A stretch of 64,000 nt of DNA from Stictocephala bisonia (Eukaryota; Arthropoda; Insecta; Hemiptera; Membracidae), in the NCBI GenBank assembly GCA_035578905.1, contig JAQJVL010000254.1, positions 1 to 64,000 of the forward strand, given 5' to 3'. Positions 57,640 through 64,000 of the stretch are shown here, piece after piece. How positions within the stretch are numbered: position 1 is the first letter of the stretch; each line of letters starts with the position of its first letter. A program made the translations under genes and the position numbers. Below the pieces are notes generated by a model that saw only the letters and a list, made by a program, of their open reading frames with translations, had not been told where the DNA came from and ran no database searches.

Positions 57640-59745
57640 TTTGTTAATCCTCGCTGTGTACAGAATACCAGGGTACAACTGTGATCAGTTTATGGAGCTA
57701 CTGAGCGAATGACTCAATACTGTTCATCACCACAAGGCCAGGCCATGGTAGTAATTGGCGACTTTAATATAAATGTTCTAGACTCCAAACTTTCCACAAG
57801 AAAGTTTATTCACACTAAGTCGTCATATGGTCTACGCCATGCCATCACAACGTATACCAGAGAGGTTAAGTCATCTAAGACTGCAATTGACAATATCTTT
57901 ACAAATGTTGATGACCGTCTTGTAAAGGGTAGTATCTTGGTGGCTGCTTTGGCGGACCATCATGCCCAAGAGATTGTTATTGACGTGGGCAGCACTTCAT
58001 CCTCTCGACCACAATATAAAATCAGCCGTAAGATTAACCATGCAAACATCCAGACATTCAGAAATCTTTTGCACAAAGAGACTTGGTCAGGTGTCCTCAA
58101 CACCTCAGATCTAAATTGTAAATTTTACTCCTTTTTTAACACTATGAAACATTATTTTGAAATCTGTTTTCCGCTTTTAAGAAGTAAAATTAAGTTCAGG
58201 ACCTCCTACTCGAAACCAATTCTCAATCACGATCTTAAAGCTTAGAGATAATTTGCAATCTCTTTATGTAAAAACTAAGGAGTTGGACTCTTCGCATCCA
58301 CTGCGACTTGAATACTTGAGACTCAGACGTGAATATAGGAAAACAATAAGAAAAGCTAAATCTGATTTTGTCAGAAAAAATTTTGAACTCCTCTAACAAA
58401 GTTAAGACTATATGGGATGTGATCAATGACCAGAAACCCACAAGACTCACACACAGACTCGAAATATCTCGTTGGAAGAAAAGGATGGAAATTTGATTTG
58501 TGATCCTGCTGAAGTTGCAAATGCTTTCAGTAAGTTTTTTCCAGTTTGCAATTAGACTGCTTCTTTCAGCACGGATCGCAGACTAATGCCGTTAAGACTC
58601 CCTCACAGACTTCTTCACTCACTTTTTTTGTCTCCTGTGGTAGAGGATGAGGTTGCTCATGAAATCATGTCTCTTAAGCCAAAGCGGTCGTCTGGGCCTG
58701 ATGGTATTAAGCCAACCTCTTATTTCAACATGGGGTCTTTCCCGATGCACTTAAACACTCCATTATTAGGCCTTTACATAAGAAAGGTAGTAGAGAGGAG
58801 TGTGGTAATTATAGGGCTGTCTCCTTAACTTCAACGTTCTCAAAAGTCTTTGAGAGGGTGTTCTTTAATAGACTGATTGGATTCATCAGCAAGAATAACA
58901 TCATGTCACCCTCACCCACAATTAGGCTTTACAAGAGGCAAATCCACGAGCGATGCCATCCACTGTCTGATCTCGTCCATAGTTGAGGCCCTTAAATAAG
59001 GGTGAATCGGCTGTCAGAGTGTTTTTTGACTTGGCAAGTGCGTTTGATATGGTGGATCCTCTTGCACAAGTTGAATAGTATGGGTGTTAGAGGCAATTCT
59101 CTGTCCTGGATCGCTTCGTACTTCACAAATAGGGAGCAAACCGTACAGGTCCAATTTGTTGACGTTGGTGGATATGAGCGGATGGCTCATTCAAAGGCCT
59201 CACTACTTCAGAGGGGTGTCCCACAGGGTTCGGTGCTTGGCCCGGTCATTTTCCTTATTTTTGTCAAACATACAGGGCCCGTGTTTGTCAGTTCGCGGAC
59301 GATACCTCTCTTTCAGTGACGGCAATACATAGGTCTGATTTGGAGGTTAGGGTGTATTTATTTTATTTATTTATTCATAAGACGCCGATCGTCAAGATAT
59401 GGGCGAATATGGATTTCGAATGAGTGTGATGAGTGTACATGAGCGAATGTAGTCATTGTTACAAACTAAGGCCGACTATTCCTTAGAAAGTGTCATTAAT
59501 TAATAGCCCAATGACAAATGAACAGCCGGTGGTTATCAGCTGATCCTTCTCAAAATGTATTGACTCTGATTGGGATCGAACTGAGAACCTTAGCACATAA
59601 AGCTGGGATTGAACCAACTACGCTAGTATGAAGAATCAAGCACTCTTCTCCAGTGGTTTGAAAAGAATAATCTACATCTGAACAATACAAAGACACAGAT
59701 TTTAGATTTTAATATAAACGCTATTGTAAATTCGTAGTTGTACAA
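57640..59745 (+). mobile_element. non-LTR retrotransposon, decayed, split by a SINE
   Basis: Plus strand: endonuclease part VYRIPGYNCDQFMELLSE, MVVIGDFNINVLD, YTREVKSSKTAIDNIFTNVD and ALADHHAQEIVIDV (57650-58000, 178 open codons from 57709). Then a linker (LRLEYLRLRREYRKTIRKAK) and the RT: RSSGPDGIKPTS, GNYRAVSLTSTFSKVFERVF, RGVPQGSVLGPVIFLIFV and FADDTSLSV near 59300. After the SINE it resumes with ALLQWFEKNNLHLNNTKTQ at about 59645. Many frameshifts; dead. It belongs to the group with a GDFN endonuclease and GVPQGSVLGP RT (Jockey/CR1-like). In ppk 2 intron 1. Confidence 0.8.
59352..59632 (-). repeat. tRNA-derived SINE inserted in the non-LTR element
   Basis: The minus strand matches the copy at 30841-31112 over nearly its full length: head CGTAGTTGGTTCAATCCCAG, B box AGTTCGATCCC, body and CATATCTTGACGATCGGCGT tail, with A/T-rich end TAAATAAATAAAATAAA. 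The RT frame of the host element is interrupted and resumes beyond it. Confidence 0.85.
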
Positions 59746-59830
59746 AATAATACAAATCGCATGCCTTATTATTTTTTTGCATGAGTATTAATTGCAAACA
59801 GAATTTCTAATTCCAAACAGATTTTGTAAT

Positions 59831-59861
59831 TGTCCGAATCCTATTGGTAATAGGATTGGAC
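59831..59861. repeat. hairpin with one bulge
   Basis: GTCCGAATCCTAT faces ATAGGATTGGAC around about 5 bases, just after the end of the non-LTR remnant. Confidence 0.6.
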
Positions 59862-60064
59862 AATTTGGTACTTGTGTAATCCTAGTTTCTTCCTGTAAAA
59901 TATAGCATGCCACAAGTCTACTTAAAAATTAGTGTTCATGTCCAAATGGTCGTGGGAACGAAAGCATGTTTTGCTCAGCCAGCCCCGTGTTATGGACCAA
60001 GCTAAAATACGCGCGAGCCAGGGCCAAAGTTTCAAAAATCGAAGGCTTACTGTACTTTTGTAAC

Positions 60065-60505
60065 ATTTATTTATTCTTAAGAAGCCGATCGTCAAGATAT
60101 GGGCGTATATGAATTTCGAATGAGTGTTGATGAACGAGTGTAGTCATTGTTAGTATCTGTGTTCGACTTAACTCAGAAAGAACTATTTATTAATAGCCCT
60201 AAAGCTAGGCCAACTATGGGACCTACAGCTTTACGTGGAATCCGAACCAAGTAGTGTTGGTCTGATTTTCAGCTAACTGACAAGTCTGACACTCAGTTCT
60301 CTTCCCTGCGCAACATCCTAACCTTGACTACCATCCAAGATGGACACCCCAGACTTCTCTAGTAGTGTCCCCGTCGATGGCAACCATTGAGCGGACGCCG
60401 TATCGGTATTAAGAGGACCGAGGATGGAACCTATCGCCTACAATCTCCAAAACACTTTGTCCCCAAGTAGCTTGGTTACAGCACTGCGCCACCAGTGCCG
60501 ACATC
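60065..60505 (-). repeat. SINE with a different tRNA-like head, same tail family
   Basis: On the minus strand the head reads GGTGGCGCAGTGCTG (A-box-like TGGCGCAGTG) and about 50 bases on ATAGGTTCCATCC (B-box-like). The far end reads CATATCTTGACGATCGGC, the same tail as the SINEs at 30841-31112, 59352-59632 and 62940-63190. The middle differs from those copies. Confidence 0.6.
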
Positions 60506-60543
60506 GGTAAAGGAATAGCAGCAAAATATTTTTTTATGCATTG

Positions 60544-60953
60544 CTTAAGAGTCTGCAGAGGCTGTCGGCCATGTTGGTTTTAATCCGTAAGAACAATATT
60601 TTGTTATTTGCGATTCCATATTGTTTCGTTATTTACTGACCAACAGTTGTGTATGAGGTTTCGTAATGCGCATTGGGTTTGCTTTTGATATTTTTAATAC
60701 ATACGCCTAGTTTTGAAAAATAGCTGAAAATAAAAACTAGAAACAAAATATTTTTTATACTGTATAAAACTAATTAGGAATTCACAAATCAATTCCAACG
60801 CGCAATTTCATTCTTGATCAAATGCAATTTGTTTGGAAAATCCATTTAAAAATAACTTTAATTAAAATACACGTGATCGTATGTCCGGTTCGAAAATAAC
60901 ATTGATCTTATGGTATTAAAACCAACATGGCGGACAGCATCTGCAGACTTAAG
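60544..60953. mobile_element. foldback MITE
   Basis: CTTAAGAGTCTGCAGAGGCT and GGCCATGTTGGTTTTAAT near 60544-60600 face ATTAAAACCAACATGGCGG and GCATCTGCAGACTTAAG at 60914-60953. Weaker complementarity continues toward the centre, giving arms near 200 bases. No coding capacity. Confidence 0.8.
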
Positions 60954-61001
60954 TTCATTCTACAAATTAACATTGTGTAATAAACCTCTGTGTGAATTTG
61001 A

Positions 61002-61089
61002 CACCCAAGTAAATTTTATCCAGTGTGAATTTGACACCCAAGGGGAGGGGGCTATAACCCCACCTAGCCCCTCTCTAGATCCGCCACTG
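61002..61089. repeat. 33-bp tandem pair and a solitary hAT-like end
   Basis: GTGTGAATTTGACACCCAAG occurs twice, 33 bases apart, followed by GGGGGCTATAACCCC and an end CTAGATCCGCCACTG. The latter is the complement of CAGTGGCGGAT, a common hAT MITE terminus. The partner end was not found. Confidence 0.45.
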
Positions 61090-61218
61090 ACAAGAGGCGA
61101 TGCTATCCCTATGTAAATCCCTCCAAGCAAGTAATAAATCACTTATTGTCAGTGTAATATCTCACTTGCTGAGTCAGTAGATGTTTGCTGTTGTTGAAAC
61201 TTTAATTGTTACCCAAAA

Positions 61219-61340
61219 ATGGTTTTACGTAATAATGAAGCAAAGAAAGGACGTGCTACAAAATGGACTCACAATCAAATCATAAAATTCATATAAGTGT
61301 TTGAAAAATATAAGAGATCTCCCTATAATGCAATTAAAGC
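61219..61340 (+). pseudogene. MADF/Myb-like domain fragment, copy 2
   Basis: ATG at 61219 opens MVLRNNEAKKGRATKWTHNQ, then IIKFI, an in-frame TAA, and VFEKYKRSPYNAIKATDREI. This parallels the 57412-57627 copy (WSPNQIICFLEVFDEYELL). Upstream DNA, with CCAAGC.AGTAA.AAATCAC, is also shared. A decayed member of the same repeat. Confidence 0.35.
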
Positions 61341-61344
61341 AACA

Positions 61345-62935
61345 GATAGAGAAATAAACGAAATATTGCTGATTCTCTAAAAATGTTGACGCAGAATATA
61401 AAATAAAGAACATTTTCCAGCAAGAACAGTTATAATTTCTAGAAGAAAGGTGTGATGTCGGACAAGTCTTCCTATTGAGACTAGTATGGTACAAGATAGT
61501 AGATTCTTTTTTGGGAGTTGTTTAAATTCATCAATTAATTCTTCAAAAAATTCAACTATCATTATTAGGATTTTGATGAATTGATTACAAGCCTATTCGA
61601 TTATTTAACGAATAACAATTGCAGAAGCAAAATGTTTTGTTTCTACATGAAACTCAATGTCTAACACAGACCTGCTTTTTTCTTCTTTAATAAACCTTTT
61701 AACTCATCACTTGTCTTCACTGTCACTTATCCGATGAAAATATCTATTGCGTGATAAAATACAGCATCAGAGAAAATGATCAAGGTACATGGGGGCATTA
61801 ATTAGAGTTACCAAAATTTAAGTAAGTATGTGACATGATTGTATTAAATACTTATAAACTGAAGTATGAGGACAAGTAACTTTTAGTAACAAGTAAGTAG
61901 TTAGTAACAAGTAACATCATGAATAGGATGGTATTATTTGAAGAGAAAATGTGCTAGCATAGCTCCAGCTGTTATATGAGGATGCCCGGTTCGACCTTAA
62001 TCAAGTTAAATTTTAATTCCAACTAAAAAATAACTCATTTGTAATTTATTAAGACAAATGAAATATATATCTCATGCAGGAAAATAATCAATAATGAATA
62101 AATAAATATATATTAAGTATCAGTATATTTAAAGCCAGAATATTGATTATACTGCATAATGTTGAGTAGTGAATAAAAAGTAGTACCAACTAGGTAGTAA
62201 TTGCATTAATTTAAATAAATAATGCAAGGGCAAGGTAGTTGGATTGTCTAGGGCAGGCCTTGTTACAATCATGAGGTAGTAACAACTTCTTTCCATTTCT
62301 ACTTAGGGAACCAGGACCTCATCGTCCAACCTATTATTAGATATTATATGGTCACCATTGCCTGATCTCAATCCTGCAATGATTCTGACCACGGATAGTA
62401 GTATGTATGTTTGTGCTTGTACATTGTAGTAGTAATGGTCAACTGTAGAGATCATGATAGTGACACCAGGAGAAAATATTATCATAAAACAGTGCAACAA
62501 CTTTTAATGTTTCAAGTGCCAAAAATGAGTTCACTCAATCACAGCTGTTAAAATGCTTAAGATAATGAAAAGTGGTACGCTAAAAATTATAAAATAGTGA
62601 CTGGAATTAAAATGTGAGTTTCGATCAGGACATGGCTTTTACAAATGGCTTGAAACATTATTTCAACTTGTATAATATTTTTGGTTTGTAAATATATTCC
62701 TAGAAAGAGCAAGTTTCATAATTTGTAAAAAAAATAAAGTGTTCAAATTTCACTTCGTAATCAAAATGTCGATAGCCATACAATTCTGGCATTTTTATCT
62801 TCTTCATTGTATCATGAAAATAATCCTTCTGATGTGCATCAATTTGCTTTTACTTTGCAAACTGTCTAACGAACAATTACAAAATCTATATCCTCATTGC
62901 ATTATCTGAAACTCAGGTTTGTGAAATAACTTTTT
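61345..62935. other. ppk 2 intron 1, nothing recognised
   Basis: AT-rich intron. Short frames here have no family resemblance. Confidence 0.5.
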
Positions 62936-62939
62936 TATT

Positions 62940-63190
62940 GCTTCAATCCCAGCTTCATGTAAAGGTTCTCAGTTCGATCCCAATCAGTCATAATATATTT
63001 TGAGAAGGATCAGCTGATAACCACCGGCTGTTCATTTGTCATTGGGCTATTAATTAATGACACTTTCTAAGGAATAGTCGGCCTTAGTTTGTAACAATGA
63101 CTACATTCGCTCATCTACACTCATCACACTCATTCGAAATCCATATTCGCCCATATCTTGACGATCGGCGTTTTATGAATGAATAAATAT
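62940..63190 (+). repeat. tRNA-derived SINE, 5'-truncated
   Basis: It begins inside the head (CTTCAATCCCAGCTTCATGT) and continues with B box AGTTCGATCCC, body and CATATCTTGACGATCGGCGT tail, then a GAATGAATAAATATATAT end. It matches the 30841-31112 copy closely. Confidence 0.85.
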
Positions 63191-63741
63191 ATATAAAAAA
63201 AAAAATAGTTTACTACCATGAGTTTTGATCACTTTTGAGCATACATTCTCAAATAAAGTAAAAAGCAACCCTTTCACTCTGTGATGTTAGTTCAGCGTTT
63301 GTAAGATTTGTAGTAGACGTTTACATATATTCTCCGGCAACAACATTACACTCTCTGAGTGCATTAATATTGTCATTTCGAGATTAAATAAACACTAACC
63401 AAAATCAAGCATAACCTGTTTCTCTGACTCCACATAAACTAAGTAGTTACTTTAAGCAGGAATAGCACCTCTTTTGTATCCCTTTAAAATGTGGAACATT
63501 AACTTCACAATCCGATTCTAAACCAGCTACAATGGGGAGTAGTTGTTTGAATTTTTCCAAAAACCATTATCATATTAATAATTCCTTTTTATTAACTTCA
63601 TCGTTCATGGTGTTAATCATTTTATCACTTATCTCTATGGTAACAAAATTCCATCTCCTAACAAATATTGTATTATTTTCATAGGAAAGAAAAGGTGAAC
63701 TATTTCCTAAAATAACTGTTCATGATCAATTGCTTTTACAG

Positions 63742-63945
63742 ATTGTTCTGGGTGATCTCCTTCATGTTGGCCTGTGGATTTGCTACAAACTTCATTATGA
63801 ATGTGCACTACAAGTGGATTCATAATCCTGTCATCTTGAGTCTCTCTCCTGAACCCACCCTACTCTCAGCCATCCCCTTTCCTGCCATCACAATCTGCAA
63901 TATGAATAATGCTAGGAAGAGTGTGGCGCTGTCCATCCTCGATAG
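63742..63945 (+). CDS. pickpocket-type channel 2, exon 2 (first membrane segment)
   Basis: Acceptor TGCTTTTACAG; AG|A completes Arg, then LFWVISFMLACGFATNFIMN (TM1), VHYKW and FPAITICNMNNARKS. It ends GAT AG|GTATTA, phase 2. The exon is 204 bases, the same as exon 2 of ppk 1, and the peptides align without gaps, so the two genes are tandem paralogues. The remaining exons lie beyond the window end. Confidence 0.9.
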
Positions 63946-64000
63946 GTATTATGTACTATTTTTCTGTAAAGTAAATAACACAAATGTTCCATAGTTGAAC

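Overview
This window reads as nuclear DNA of an insect. It is AT-rich, its genes are split by long introns with GT-AG borders, it carries two pickpocket-type (PPK) DEG/ENaC sodium-channel genes (an arthropod-expanded family), and it is crowded with insect-type transposons. Order and species cannot be fixed from sequence alone; a hemimetabolous insect, perhaps a hemipteran, is a guess.

Host genes. (1) Minus strand, about 18.76 kb down to 1.46 kb: a bromodomain gene with four joinable exons (18664-18759, 14334-14447, 11888-12009, 1465-1633). It has an acidic/Lys-rich N-terminus and a bromodomain split by a 10-kb intron; its 3' end lies outside the window. (2) Plus strand, 19666-46368: a complete ten-exon ppk gene whose exons join in frame to 563 codons, with both membrane segments, the HG gating motif, the DEGVCC-type cysteine-rich extracellular domain and the GFS selectivity filter. 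(3) Minus strand, 51905-53254: a full-length single-exon UBA3 (NEDD8-activating enzyme E1 catalytic subunit). (4) Plus strand, 54108 onward: a second ppk gene whose first two exons (54108-54382 and 63742-63945) share intron phase and exon-2 length with the first and which runs off the window. Each ppk gene is head-to-head with an intracellular-function gene.

Mobile DNA fills the introns and spacers. 0-0.8 kb: piggyBac 5' part. 0.8-1.3 kb: non-LTR reverse transcriptase tail. 2.3-8 kb: Tigger/pogo remnant split by a 4.7-kb hAT element with perfect 8-bp target duplications. 9.7-11.3 kb: Penelope-like GIY-YIG endonuclease fragment with a hammerhead-like 3' motif, then another non-LTR RT fragment. 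12.1-13.1 kb: mariner-like element with a DUF4817-type helix-turn-helix. 14.8-17.3 kb: almost intact piggyBac. 21.3-22.8 kb: mariner remnant holding a hAT MITE. 26.2 kb: Harbinger fragment. 34.3-37.4 and 57.6-59.7 kb: two decayed non-LTR retrotransposons. There are also foldback MITEs, tRNA-derived SINEs, a Helitron 3' terminus and a second Penelope-type terminus.

Tandem DNA includes a 20-copy array of a 73-bp unit in a ppk intron with signs of six-unit higher-order duplication, and a G-rich minisatellite family scattered over several loci. Positions were read by eye. Exon joins were checked by phase and splice consensus; transposon family names rest on remembered family motifs, not on a search.
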